From a virus: a stretch of DNA of 64,000 bases. The DNA is taken from IMG/VR virus record IMGVR_UViG_3300009159_000048, positions 30,242 to 94,241 of that record, one strand, 5' to 3'. Below are positions 7,758 through 16,802 of this stretch, one piece after another. The first letter of the stretch is position 1. Every line of letters starts with the position of its first letter. The notes beneath the pieces are model-generated. The model was not told the DNA's origin and ran no database searches. It was given only the letters and a program-made list of their open reading frames with translations. The position numbers and the translations under genes were made by a program.

Positions 7758-8192
7758 ATGATACTAACAACATTGATAATAACTAATCTTCTTTGGATAA
7801 TATATTCAATTACTGAAGGAGTAAGAGAGGGTTTCTACTGGAATTATGAAAATAAAAGCAAAAGAGTTTGTGATTTTAACATAAATCCTGTTTTTAATTT
7901 ACAAAGAATTATAGTTCTTACACTTATGGGTGGATTTTTAGTTCACTCACTTGGATTGTTTTCATTACTTTCATTAGCATGTATGATATTAATGTTTAGT
8001 TTTTTTCACAATGGAACTTATTACTATACAAGAAATAAACTACAAAGTGGAGTTTATCCAAAAGGTTGGTTTGACGAATCAAAAAGTTTTCCACCATTTC
8101 ACACATCACTATACACATATAAGAAAAGAACAATTTCTTTAATATTAGGATTGGCAACTCAGATTTTTGTATATATATTCTTATTATCTTAA
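7758..8192 (+). CDS. Membrane protein of unknown function
   Basis: 144 residues with three likely transmembrane helices, about residues 2-18, 49-80 (long, perhaps two turns through the membrane) and 122-143. Between them is a basic and aromatic loop with YYYTRNKLQ and a short KGWFDESKSFPPFHTS stretch. No signal peptide cleavage site. No family recognised. It is followed 2 nt later by a small gene, with which it probably forms an operon. Confidence 0.65.
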   Translation: MILTTLIITNLLWIIYSITEGVREGFYWNYENKSKRVCDFNINPVFNLQRIIVLTLMGGFLVHSLGLFSLLSLACMILMFSFFHNGTYYYTRNKLQSGVYPKGWFDESKSFPPFHTSLYTYKKRTISLILGLATQIFVYIFLLS

Positions 8193-8194
8193 TT

Positions 8195-8350
8195 ATGAGC
8201 AAACAACAACAAAATAAAGAAAGAGTCAGAATCTCAAAAGAAAAATTCATCTACGAGTTCTGTAAACAACGAGGATGGAATCCTAAAGAACTGACCACAG
8301 GTCAAATGTTATTTATTATAACACAATCTGATTTTAAGAACATCAAGTAA
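8195..8350 (+). CDS. Small hypothetical protein (51 residues)
   Basis: ATG at 8195, stop at 8348-8350, directly behind the previous gene. The product is basic: MSKQQQNKERVRISKEKF then a more hydrophobic second half containing GWNPKEL and MLFIITQ. It ends exactly against the stop of the convergent peptidase gene. Codon use resembles the neighbours and there is no competing frame, so I take it as real. Function unknown; too short for a family call. Confidence 0.6.
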   Translation: MSKQQQNKERVRISKEKFIYEFCKQRGWNPKELTTGQMLFIITQSDFKNIK

Positions 8351-9439
8351 TTAACTGATTATAAAAATCTCCTCCATTGGAATTTGAGATAAATCCTCAA
8401 TGTAAGTAGATAAATCACCACGATTACCAATCATTTCTTCATGTCCACTTTGCTTAACACCATATAGTATATCACCATTCCAATTAACATCAGAATACTC
8501 AATTAATCCAAAATGTATCATCCAAGATCTAATCTGAGATTTTTCATCTTCAATTTGTCTATCAGAAATCAAAGCCTTTACAGTTTTATCGTTATACATA
8601 ACATATGTATAATTTGACTCAGTAAATCCAAGTGGATAAGCATCATCACCACCAGGAGCGTCAAAGTCAAAATCATCATCCTCATCGTAATAATCATATG
8701 ATAATTCTTGATTTCTTTTAATTGGAAGTGTTTCCCAGTCTATTTTACAAACAGCTTTACAAAGTTTTCGTAAGTGATTCAAATCTTGAAGTTCAGAATA
8801 ACCATGTTCACCATAATAACCAACAGAAATATTTGTACATTCTTGAACCGAACTCATAAACTGAGCAGAGTCGGTGTAAATACCAGTTGGGTCAGGTTTG
8901 TAATTAAATGTAGAGTCTACTGAATTTAATCTTTTTGACAACTCAACAGCGAAGTCATTTGAGCAACAAACTCCAGTCCATTGTTCAGTAATAACAGAAT
9001 CTGTACCTCGTCTATCAAATGAAACGACTTTTGTAATATTTTTTGATAATGGATTACCAGACCAAACTCTAGAAACTTGTTTCGATCCGACACAACCACA
9101 CTCTTCACCAATAAAAAAGTAATAAAGACCTGGAATACCTTTTTCAATCATATAAAGTATAACAGTCATACCTGCCTTATCATCAGCCGAAAGAACAGTA
9201 GTACCATCAGTAGTAACTAAATCTTTCTCCTTAAAAACGTGGTTTATTTTTGATTGTGTAGAACAAGCGGTGTCTAAGTGACAAGTAAACATTGTAGAAG
9301 GATTATCACCTATTAGAATATAATAGTTTCCGAATTCATCTTTTGTATATCCTTGTGGTAAATAACTCTCGAGTTGAGACTCGGTCCCGTGCGGGTATGT
9401 TTTTTTTGTTAATTGTAAAAATTTTCTCGTAATACGCAT
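8351..9439 (-). CDS. Zinc-dependent peptidase of the M20/M28/M42 type
   Basis: 362 residues. Metal-binding motifs in order: FTCHLDTA (His54, Asp56), LSADDKAGM (bridging Asp86/87), IGEECGCVGS (general base Glu112, metal Glu113), SFDRRGTD (Asp142) and YGEHGYSELQDLNHL (His222). This is the classic di-zinc aminopeptidase or deacylase set, all present, so probably active. Residues about 240-362 form an acidic linker (DYYDEDDDFDFD) and an extra C-terminal domain. No signal peptide: acts in the cytoplasm on peptides or acylated small molecules. It has its own host-type promoter, which suggests early expression. The exact substrate cannot be told. Confidence 0.85.
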   Translation of the reverse strand: MRITRKFLQLTKKTYPHGTESQLESYLPQGYTKDEFGNYYILIGDNPSTMFTCHLDTACSTQSKINHVFKEKDLVTTDGTTVLSADDKAGMTVILYMIEKGIPGLYYFFIGEECGCVGSKQVSRVWSGNPLSKNITKVVSFDRRGTDSVITEQWTGVCCSNDFAVELSKRLNSVDSTFNYKPDPTGIYTDSAQFMSSVQECTNISVGYYGEHGYSELQDLNHLRKLCKAVCKIDWETLPIKRNQELSYDYYDEDDDFDFDAPGGDDAYPLGFTESNYTYVMYNDKTVKALISDRQIEDEKSQIRSWMIHFGLIEYSDVNWNGDILYGVKQSGHEEMIGNRGDLSTYIEDLSQIPMEEIFIIS

Positions 9440-9455
9440 GTTATATAGATTTAAG

Positions 9456-9487
9456 CAAATATAGTGATTAAATTACAAATTTCCAAA
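9456..9487 (-). promoter_or_regulatory. Host-type promoter for the peptidase gene
   Basis: On the minus strand TTTG (9487-9484), a 20 nt spacer, then TATATTTG (9463-9456), 16 nt before the ATG at 9439. It overlaps the 3' end of the upstream gene. Confidence 0.55.
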
Positions 9488-10006
9488 TAAATGCTCAATT
9501 TTTTTATCTCTGATATAAGACTTTTTAAGAGAATCAATAGTTGCGGTTGATCCATTTATTCTATCAGTGAGCCAAATATCACTTTTATGTAACTCTTTAT
9601 ACTCAGTTTGTAATAAGAAGTCATTGACATCATCGGTTGACTTATATTGAAATTCTTTACTAACTATTATAAAATTTTGAGGTAGGTCTTTTATAACTTC
9701 TAAATAAAAACCCCAATTCATTTTTCTTTTACTCCAAAAATCAAATACAATTAAATCAACACGAAATAAATTAGATTTATCAAGAATACTTTCCTTGAAA
9801 TCATCAATATTATCAAATTCTATTTTATTATTTAAATAATGATATAAACAAAGATCGTGTATTTTATTTGATTCGGATGGCTTTGGTGGAGTAAAAAGTA
9901 TATAATTATAACCAGCTAGGTCTAAAAAGTTCACAATGCTACTAACACCAGAAGCAACTGATGAAACGTCACCGGTGAAATAGTTATATTTTTTCAGATC
10001 TATCAT
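9473..10006 (-). CDS. Hypothetical protein, possible RecA-like fold without Walker A
   Basis: 177 residues. Alternating hydrophobic strands and helices: YNYILFTPP near residue 35, DLIVFDFW near 86 in the place of a Walker B strand, FIIVSKEF near 115. The N-terminal stretch VSSVASGVSSIVNF sits where a P-loop would be but lacks GKS/GKT. The C-terminus YIRDKKIEHLFGNL echoes the IRDKKI end of the ATPase at 3949. I infer a degenerate ATPase relative with low confidence. It overlaps the next gene (9984) by 23 nt, so they are coupled. Confidence 0.6.
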   Translation of the reverse strand: MIDLKKYNYFTGDVSSVASGVSSIVNFLDLAGYNYILFTPPKPSESNKIHDLCLYHYLNNKIEFDNIDDFKESILDKSNLFRVDLIVFDFWSKRKMNWGFYLEVIKDLPQNFIIVSKEFQYKSTDDVNDFLLQTEYKELHKSDIWLTDRINGSTATIDSLKKSYIRDKKIEHLFGNL

Positions 10007-10388
10007 GTATGTTCTTTTTCTTTACATCAACGATGTAGTTATATTTATATAAAAATCTTCTTCCAATTAAACAAGGAAATTTCATACCTTTTCTATTTGT
10101 CAAAGATATAAAAACTTTATGAGATTTTTCACCTAGTGTTAATTTTGTTTTAATCAAAAATCTTTTCTGAACTCTACCAAAAGAACTTTTAACTTTAACC
10201 TCTTTAAAGTTATCAAAACATATTTTTTCACCCCCCTCAAACCAAAAGAATAGTTTATCTTCATCCACTTGAAATCCATCAACATGTAGTGCAATATTGA
10301 ATGCACCAGTATCTACTTTAGCGTCTAAAGAACTTATTCCAAGTTCAGGTAATGAAATTTTTTCAAATCTTCCTACTTTTTTACTCAT
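9984..10388 (-). CDS. RimB-like putative zinc/aspartic protease fold protein (PF05618 type)
   Basis: 134 residues. Family signs: KISLPELGISSLDAKVDTGAF (Asp-Thr-Gly at residues 26-28), then a beta-rich body, and a C-terminal KFPCLIGRRFL followed by YIVDV. The fold is retropepsin-like; the family is annotated as ATP-dependent zinc protease and is linked to RimK-type glutamate ligases in bacteria. I chose the ATG at 10388 rather than the ATG at 10454, because the homology begins with VGRFEKISLPELG and a late-promoter motif lies 19 nt before it. No RimK partner is in the window. The substrate is unknown. Confidence 0.8.
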   Translation of the reverse strand: MSKKVGRFEKISLPELGISSLDAKVDTGAFNIALHVDGFQVDEDKLFFWFEGGEKICFDNFKEVKVKSSFGRVQKRFLIKTKLTLGEKSHKVFISLTNRKGMKFPCLIGRRFLYKYNYIVDVKKKNIHDRSEKI

Positions 10389-10407
10389 TAGAGATGATTT
10401 TTTATGA

Positions 10408-10418
10408 TATATATTACA
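10408..10418 (-). promoter_or_regulatory. Candidate late promoter for the 9984-10388 gene
   Basis: Minus-strand TGTAATATATA, 19 nt before the ATG at 10388. The core reads almost the same on the plus strand, 24 nt before 10443, so it may serve both genes. Confidence 0.45.
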
Positions 10419-10442
10419 TAAGTAATAATAAAGTTTAATTTT

Positions 10443-13100
10443 ATGTCTAGACATCTCGAATTACAAAAAAAATATAATGAGTTAAACGCTCAGAATAAAA
10501 AGGAAGGAAGGGAAAAATTTTCTAAAGATCTTGGAAAGCCAAAAGTTAAAATTACCAAAGGAACAACACCAACATCAACAAAAGTAATTAGAAACAAAAA
10601 GTTAGATGTGGTTATAGTCTCTGTAAACTACAACGATTATTTATCAGTCACTTTATCACATAATAGTAAAATATTTGATAATATAACAGTTGTTACCTCA
10701 TCAGAAGACATACTTTGTCAAAAAATGTGTGAAAAATTTGGTGTAAATTATGTAGTTACTGATATTATGTATGATGGTAATGCAAAATTCAATAAGGGGA
10801 AAGCCATAAATGAAGGAGTAAGAAGTATTGAAAATCCTGATTTTATACTTTTAATAGATGCTGATATTATTGTTAGTGACAAAATAGATTTAGACTCAAT
10901 TGATAAAGATTATCTTTACACCTCAAATAGACATATTTGTAAGTCTTATAATCTACTACAAAGTTATATTAATGGTGAGAAAAAAATTGAAGATGTATTT
11001 AAGTGTGAAATTGATAAAGGAATGGGATTTTTTCAACTTTTTAATATAAATCACAATTCAATTGATAAAGATAAAGTATATCCAGAATTCTCCAATGACG
11101 CATCATGGGATGATTTATTATTCAGAGATAAATTTCCAAAAAGAGTAACTCTCGGTAATACAATAATTCACTTAGGAGATCCATATCAGAATTGGACAGG
11201 AAGAGTAACTAGCAGATTTTTATCAGATGAGGAACTTTTTAAGATTATCAACTCATATGTAGATAAAAAAGAATTAAGTCAAAATGATTGGGGTACATTT
11301 GATAAAAACATAAATACTTCAAGATATGGAAAATTCAATATAGTAAACACAATATCATTTGATTATCACTACTCAGGATGGTCATACTGCTTAGAACAAA
11401 TATCAATATTAAACTCAAAAGATGGAATAGATTTTGACCCATATCTAGAAAAAAACTTTTGTTGGTATGGATCAGAAAAAAAAATATATCAAAATCCTTG
11501 GGTTGGTATACTACACACACCGATAAACACAGATAAAGAATATATCAAAAAGGTGAATAATGTAGAAATTTTTAATATTCCAGAATTCATTGAAAGTCTA
11601 AAATACTGCGTGGGTCTTTATACATTTAGTGACTATGAAAAATCAAAAATTGAAGATAAAATTAAAAAATTAGAAATTAATTTAGATATAAATGTTATTA
11701 GACACACAACAAGAGAAAGTAATAATAAATGGAGTATTAATCTTTACAAAAAAGATAAAAAAATACTACATGTTGGTTGGTGGTTAAGAAATATTGACAG
11801 TTTCTATAATCTTAAGGTAGATTTAAAAAAGATAAGATTAAAGTTAAAAAATCCAATAGAAAAAACAATAAGTAGAATATTTAATATGCAAGGAAATTGT
11901 CAGGAACTTTCATATCTAAATAAAGATGAATATGAAAGTATATTGAACTCATCAGTTTTATTTTTAGATTTAATAGACTCTGTTGCTGTTAATACTTTAA
12001 TTGAATGTATCGAAAATAACGTACCTATTATAGTAAATAAAACAAAATCAGTAGAGGAATATCTAGGAAAAGATTATCCACTATATTATCAAAATTTAGA
12101 TGAGGTAAACGATCTACTAAATGATGATAAGATTTTAGAAGCATCTGAATACTTGTCAAAAATACCAAGATTTGATAGTCTAGGAAAACAAATTCAAATG
12201 TCAAATATTTATAAAAAGATAGATGGCTTACAAACTTACAATATTTTTAACCCTGGAGATTTAGGATTAGATTCATTAGGTGGAATTTATAATCCAGGCT
12301 ATATAAAATTTAATAATAAAGAGTATATTTTACCAAGAGTTGAAAAATTTACCGAAAACGAGAGAGGTCAAAACAATCTCTGGAGAAAAACCAGTTCTGT
12401 ACCATACTTAATAGAAATTGATAATGAATTTAATATTAAGGAAATAAACAAACTAAAACTAATTGGATTCAGTGAAAAAAGAATAGAAGATTTTAGAATA
12501 TTTGAATATAAAAACGAATTATACACAAATCATATATTAGTTGATGATGATAGTATTTATCCAGTAATATCGAAAATAGATATAAAAAATAATAAATTAC
12601 ATTTTATAGGAAAAATAAAAATACCAATTGACATAAAAAATGTAGAAAAAAATTGGACCTTTATTTCTATGAATGATGAACTTTTTTTAATCTACAATAT
12701 AAGTACTATGACAATATTCAAGGTCAATTTAGATAATTTAACTTCCGAATTATACAAAAATATTGATAGTAATATTGAGTGGTCAATAAGAGGATATGTA
12801 TCAGCAAGTACAAATCCTATAAAAATAAATAAAGATTCATATATAATGGGGTTTCACACTAGAGATAAAAATCTTATTTATCATCAAGGATTTTTGGAAT
12901 TTGACTCAAACTTCAATATAATAAATTACTCAAAAAAACCTGTTATATCATCAGGTGATTATCAAACTATAAATCCAAAAGTAATTTACACAATGTCATT
13001 AAAATTAAATAAAAAAGACGAGGAAATTGAATGTTTTTGTGGAGATGGTGATAGTAAAACAACAGTGATATCATATAAAATAAAAGAATTATTTAGATGA
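10443..13100 (+). CDS. Large multidomain glycosyltransferase
   Basis: 885 residues in three parts. Residues about 50-270 are a GT-A domain: DVVIVSVNYNDY start, GKAINEGV, and the metal-binding LLIDADIIV. Residues about 300-590 look GT-B-like: LHVGWWLRN, LNSSVLFLDLID, and TLIECIENNVPIIV as a typical nucleotide-sugar end. Residues about 610-885 are a beta-rich repeat resembling a GH43/GH130-type five-bladed propeller (GIYNPGYIKFNNKEYILPRVEK). The first gene of the glycan island, coupled to the next by an ATGA overlap. Acceptor unknown; it might build a glycan on phage proteins, DNA or host surface polysaccharide. Confidence 0.8.
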   Translation: MSRHLELQKKYNELNAQNKKEGREKFSKDLGKPKVKITKGTTPTSTKVIRNKKLDVVIVSVNYNDYLSVTLSHNSKIFDNITVVTSSEDILCQKMCEKFGVNYVVTDIMYDGNAKFNKGKAINEGVRSIENPDFILLIDADIIVSDKIDLDSIDKDYLYTSNRHICKSYNLLQSYINGEKKIEDVFKCEIDKGMGFFQLFNINHNSIDKDKVYPEFSNDASWDDLLFRDKFPKRVTLGNTIIHLGDPYQNWTGRVTSRFLSDEELFKIINSYVDKKELSQNDWGTFDKNINTSRYGKFNIVNTISFDYHYSGWSYCLEQISILNSKDGIDFDPYLEKNFCWYGSEKKIYQNPWVGILHTPINTDKEYIKKVNNVEIFNIPEFIESLKYCVGLYTFSDYEKSKIEDKIKKLEINLDINVIRHTTRESNNKWSINLYKKDKKILHVGWWLRNIDSFYNLKVDLKKIRLKLKNPIEKTISRIFNMQGNCQELSYLNKDEYESILNSSVLFLDLIDSVAVNTLIECIENNVPIIVNKTKSVEEYLGKDYPLYYQNLDEVNDLLNDDKILEASEYLSKIPRFDSLGKQIQMSNIYKKIDGLQTYNIFNPGDLGLDSLGGIYNPGYIKFNNKEYILPRVEKFTENERGQNNLWRKTSSVPYLIEIDNEFNIKEINKLKLIGFSEKRIEDFRIFEYKNELYTNHILVDDDSIYPVISKIDIKNNKLHFIGKIKIPIDIKNVEKNWTFISMNDELFLIYNISTMTIFKVNLDNLTSELYKNIDSNIEWSIRGYVSASTNPIKINKDSYIMGFHTRDKNLIYHQGFLEFDSNFNIINYSKKPVISSGDYQTINPKVIYTMSLKLNKKDEEIECFCGDGDSKTTVISYKIKELFR

Positions 13101-14131
13101 AAAGAATTATTATAAATGGTTTCTTCGGAAAGGGCAATTGCGGAGATGAGGCAATTTTACAAACATGGCATGAAAAGTTATCTAACAGATTTAGGATAGT
13201 AGCTTCTATGGATTCTAATGTTGTTGATCAAAAAGAATATGTAGATTTTGATTTTTATAGTGAAATCGATGTAATACAAAATAGAAGAGTTGACATATTT
13301 TGAAGAGAGGACATATACGCATACATAATAGGTGGTGGAGGCTTAGGATTAGGATTCGGGGTAGAACAATGGCTACACACCATATTAAGAAGTAAAAAAA
13401 GACTTTATCTAGGAACAATTGTACATAATGAGTTCTTTAATAATAATCAAGATTTGATAAACATTAATAAGTTATTTTTTAAGTCATTCGATATGATTTC
13501 CGTAAGAGATAAAAAATCAAAGGAAAATCTGAAAGATATATTTGACACCGAATCAAGTTTCTATCCAGATATAGCAACTGCTTTATCACTAGAAGAAGAA
13601 GAAATAAAAACTAATAAAAGATTTATAACAGTAACTGTAAGAGATAACAATGTAAATGATTTAGTGTCAATAAAAAAATGGATAGATAAAATTAAAAAAT
13701 ACGCAATTAAAAATAAGTTTGATATTATTTATTTACCATTTGACAAGACAGACGAAAAACTGATGGAATCTTTATCTCTAGATATTAAATACGAAAAGAT
13801 ATATTGGTATCCTAAAAAGACAAAATATATCATATCAAAATCAGAAATGTGTTTTTCAATTGGTAGATTTCATCCGATAGTTTTTGGTCTATCAACCGGA
13901 GTAACTTCATACTTTATAAATTGCCAGGAACAAGATAGTAAGTGGAGATATATCGATGGGGATAAAGATAAAAACTTTGAGATTCTTAATGATTACAACT
14001 CGTTGGAATTTTATCTAACAAATGATGATATTAAGAAAGAATTCAAGAAAAATTCAAGATCGAAGGAAATATCAAAAGAAATACAAAATAATATAAATGA
14101 ATTCTTTGAGAAACTAAATGAAATATTATGA
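13097..14131 (+). pseudogene. Polysaccharide pyruvyltransferase-like gene interrupted by one in-frame TGA
   Basis: The frame starts with MKRIIINGFFGKGNCGDEAI, the N-terminal signature of WcaK/CsaB-type pyruvyltransferases. It meets TGA at 13301-13303 and then continues open in the same frame, REDIYAYIIGGGGLGLGFG (a family glycine motif), to 14131. Later parts include SFYPDIATAL, FITVTVRDNN and MCFSIGRFHPIVFGLSTGV, also family-like. Total length 344 codons is normal for the family. Both ends keep ATGA overlaps with their neighbours. Either a recent nonsense mutation (one step from TGG or CGA), a sequencing error, or readthrough. TGA is an ordinary stop elsewhere in the operon. Confidence 0.8.
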
Positions 14132-15351
14132 CAGTACACCAAATAAAATCTGAGATAAACTATAGTTTTTTAATGTCTCCATTTTATTTGATAGGAGACG
14201 ATGAGTTATTGAAATCTCAACTACTAAATTTAAATAATCAAACTGATAAATCATTTGAGGTTATAATTCCAGATCCACATTATTCTAAAAGAGAATGGAT
14301 AAAAGATTTTTGTAAGAATCTTGATTATAATCTAATACACTATAAATACGAAACAAACTTTAAAATACCAAGAACATTCGATTATGGAATATTTAACAAT
14401 TCTTCTTTGATAAGCAATTCCGAAAATCTCATAATTTTTCAAGACTGGAGATTTTGTCATCATGAACTAGTAGAAAGACTTAAAAAAACTAATTATGAAT
14501 TTGTAGGATTTAACTGGCAGATTCTTTATACAGAGGAAATTCCACTCAACTCTTGCGATCCTCTTGGGAACTCTCAAGAATCGACGGTCACACATCACCC
14601 AAAATCAACAATAGAAATATCAATAGTAGAATCTAAGATACTTTATGAGAATGGTATATTTCCAATTATAAATATAGAAGAAAGTCTAGTAAACACATTT
14701 CATAATAGTTGTTGGGGTCATTATTGCATCTCAAAAAAACTTTGGATGGAAATAAACGGGATAGATGAAGTAGTAACAGGCACAAGACATTATGCAGATT
14801 TAGATATTAACGCAAGATTACAGGAATATTTTAGAAGAAATAATAAAATTATTGAAATTCCAATGTTGAAAAATGCAATGGTTAGATTAGCGCACATTAG
14901 AGGAAACTTCTTTGGTGGTTCAAATGTAGAATTGGATTACAAAGTAAATATTGAACACACAAAGTGTTGTTTTGTCGCAACACCAAATATAAGTATCGAC
15001 GAATTTACACATAATAAAAAATTTACACACTACGTTGTCGATAAAATTAAAAATGGAGAATATTCTAAATTATATGAAATAGAATATTCAGAATATTTTA
15101 GAAATAATAATAAGAATGAAAGTTTGGATGATGAGTATTGTATCATAGGATTTCAATGTAATAAATGTAAAGTAGTAGGTGAGACACCACACTGGTATGA
15201 TAAATCACCAAATTGTAGAGTAGAAGCTATGTTTGATATTGGTACTGAAAACTTTAAAATTGGAAAAAATATTAAATCTATAAATAATAATCTATTAGGC
15301 GAAACAATTCAGAAAAAAATAGAATTAGTCACTAATTACTGGAATGAATAA
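14128..15351 (+). CDS. GT-A type glycosyltransferase with C-terminal zinc-ribbon-like part
   Basis: 407 residues. The N-terminal third follows a GT2-like plan: an opening YSFLMSPFYLIGDDELL, NLNNQTDKSFEVIIPDP, and IIFQDWRFCHH in place of the usual DxD region. A C-terminal acceptor-side motif ADLDINARLQEYFRR resembles the ED(x)EL region of GT2 enzymes. A Cys/His cluster near residues 340-360 (FQCNKCKV ... HWYDKSPNC) looks like a small zinc ribbon. It overlaps the pyruvyltransferase end by ATGA. The changed DxD region makes activity less certain. Confidence 0.7.
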   Translation: MTVHQIKSEINYSFLMSPFYLIGDDELLKSQLLNLNNQTDKSFEVIIPDPHYSKREWIKDFCKNLDYNLIHYKYETNFKIPRTFDYGIFNNSSLISNSENLIIFQDWRFCHHELVERLKKTNYEFVGFNWQILYTEEIPLNSCDPLGNSQESTVTHHPKSTIEISIVESKILYENGIFPIINIEESLVNTFHNSCWGHYCISKKLWMEINGIDEVVTGTRHYADLDINARLQEYFRRNNKIIEIPMLKNAMVRLAHIRGNFFGGSNVELDYKVNIEHTKCCFVATPNISIDEFTHNKKFTHYVVDKIKNGEYSKLYEIEYSEYFRNNNKNESLDDEYCIIGFQCNKCKVVGETPHWYDKSPNCRVEAMFDIGTENFKIGKNIKSINNNLLGETIQKKIELVTNYWNE

Positions 15352-15400
15352 TTTTTGACTAGAATAAAAACTTTCATAATAATTAAAAATACAATCAAAT

Positions 15401-16030
15401 ATGGCACACGGAGTTTATAAAGTAACAGAAGAATTTGAAAAAGCATTAGGAGACTACACAGGAGCTTCCTATGTTGTAACGGTAGACAATCAGAGCAATG
15501 CTCTTTTTCTATCCATGATGTATGAAAATGTAAAGGGTAAAGAACTAACAATTCCATCCAGAACATATCCATCAGTACCTTGTGAAATTATACACGCAGG
15601 AGCTAAGGTAAAATTTAAACCAGTTCAGGGAAAAACAATTAAAGGAGCTTACCAACTAGAAGGTTCCAATGTCTGGGATTCTGCTTTAAGATTCACTGCT
15701 GATATGTATATACCAGGAACTCATATGTGTGTATCATTCACTGGACCATATAAACACTTCAAGTTATCAAAGGGAGGAGCTATACTAACCGATAATTACG
15801 AAGCCTATCTTTGGTTTAAGAGAGCAAGATATTCAGGTAGAAGAGAGTGTTCTTATCATGACGACCACTTTGATATGTTAGGTTGGAATTTTTATATGAT
15901 GCCTGAATTAGCAGCGAGAGGTCTACTTCTGATGAGTCAATTTTATAACACTGATGGTACAAAAAAGATTAATGAAGATTTAGAATTACCTTATCCAGAC
16001 TTATCAAAATTTGATATTTATAAACAGTGA
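15401..16030 (+). CDS. DegT/DnrJ/EryC1-type sugar aminotransferase, half length
   Basis: 209 residues against 370-400 for the family. The large PLP domain is recognisable: ALGDYTGASYVVTVDNQSNAL (cofactor phosphate region), TIPSRTYPSVPCEIIHAGA, DSALRFTADMYIPGT, and SFTGPYKHFKLSKGGAI with the candidate Schiff-base lysine, then ARYSGR and LGWNFYMMPELAA. The C-terminal small domain is missing. It is a paralogue of 18121. Family role: transamination of a keto-sugar nucleotide. With the NeuD-like acetyltransferase at 18753 it could make an N-acylated amino sugar. Whether the short form is active is unknown. Confidence 0.8.
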   Translation: MAHGVYKVTEEFEKALGDYTGASYVVTVDNQSNALFLSMMYENVKGKELTIPSRTYPSVPCEIIHAGAKVKFKPVQGKTIKGAYQLEGSNVWDSALRFTADMYIPGTHMCVSFTGPYKHFKLSKGGAILTDNYEAYLWFKRARYSGRRECSYHDDHFDMLGWNFYMMPELAARGLLLMSQFYNTDGTKKINEDLELPYPDLSKFDIYKQ

Positions 16031-16797
16031 AAATAGAACAATTTATAACGTGTCCCTCTATAGGATTCTTTGAATATGAGTTTCAAAAAAAATGGAGTTT
16101 GTCAAAATATTTTGATGATGATAAACCATTATTCTTCTTTGGATTTAGTGGGCTAGAAAATATTTTTGAATCCCACAAAGGATATAAAGTAGTTTTACCA
16201 TCTACACCGACTGACTTACCAAACTTTGGAATACTTAAAAATATAGAAAAGACTATACTTATAACCGAATGTTCTTTACCGAAAGACTATTATCTACCAG
16301 AAAATGTAATTCACAAACAAGAGGTTATAGAAATAAAAGACTATAACATGTTTAATCCTAGTACATTAGGAGACAAAATATATTATTACTCTGGATTTTC
16401 AAATGGTTGGACTCCAAGCCCAAAAGAAAAAATAGATTATATTCAATCTAAAATAGACTATGAAATTATAACAACTCAACATATCAACAAGTCAGATATG
16501 TATAACATAGAATTTTTAATTGAAAATTATTATAGAAAATGTTTTCTAAATCTCAACTTTTCACAAGGACACGGAATGACAACTACAAGAGAATTTTCAT
16601 TAATGGGTGTAAAAACATTGACATTTGAAAATCCATATCCATACGAATCATTAATTAAATGTAAAGATGTTGATGAAGTCTTAGAGAATATAAAACTTGA
16701 GTCTAAAAAAATAAACACAATACAACCAAGCATTAATCCACACACAACAGGAAAAGACTGGTTGGAACTAGACTACTGGATAAAAAATAAAAGATAA
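16027..16797 (+). CDS. Putative GT-B type glycosyltransferase
   Basis: 256 residues. It starts at GTG 16027, overlapping the previous stop as GTGA, the same coupling style as the ATGA junctions. The C-terminal half has a GT-B nucleotide-sugar-binding pattern: FLNLNFSQGHGMTTTREFSLMGVKTLTFENPYP, resembling the E-x7-E region of GT4-like enzymes. The N-terminal half has FFFGFSGLENIF and repeated beta strands. Short for a full GT-B enzyme (usually 350 or more). Sits inside the island, so a transferase of the same glycan is likely. Confidence 0.6.
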   Translation: MKIEQFITCPSIGFFEYEFQKKWSLSKYFDDDKPLFFFGFSGLENIFESHKGYKVVLPSTPTDLPNFGILKNIEKTILITECSLPKDYYLPENVIHKQEVIEIKDYNMFNPSTLGDKIYYYSGFSNGWTPSPKEKIDYIQSKIDYEIITTQHINKSDMYNIEFLIENYYRKCFLNLNFSQGHGMTTTREFSLMGVKTLTFENPYPYESLIKCKDVDEVLENIKLESKKINTIQPSINPHTTGKDWLELDYWIKNKR

Positions 16798-16802
16798 AAA
16801 CT

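Noticed and set aside
13301-13303. TGA read as tryptophan (alternative genetic code)
   Set aside because: Neighbouring genes in the same operon end in TGA inside ATGA overlaps, and tryptophans elsewhere are TGG; no suppressor tRNA is visible.
13215-13418. Minus-strand frame across the interrupted pyruvyltransferase
   Set aside because: The plus-strand frame keeps family motifs on both sides of the TGA, so the antisense frame is a shadow.
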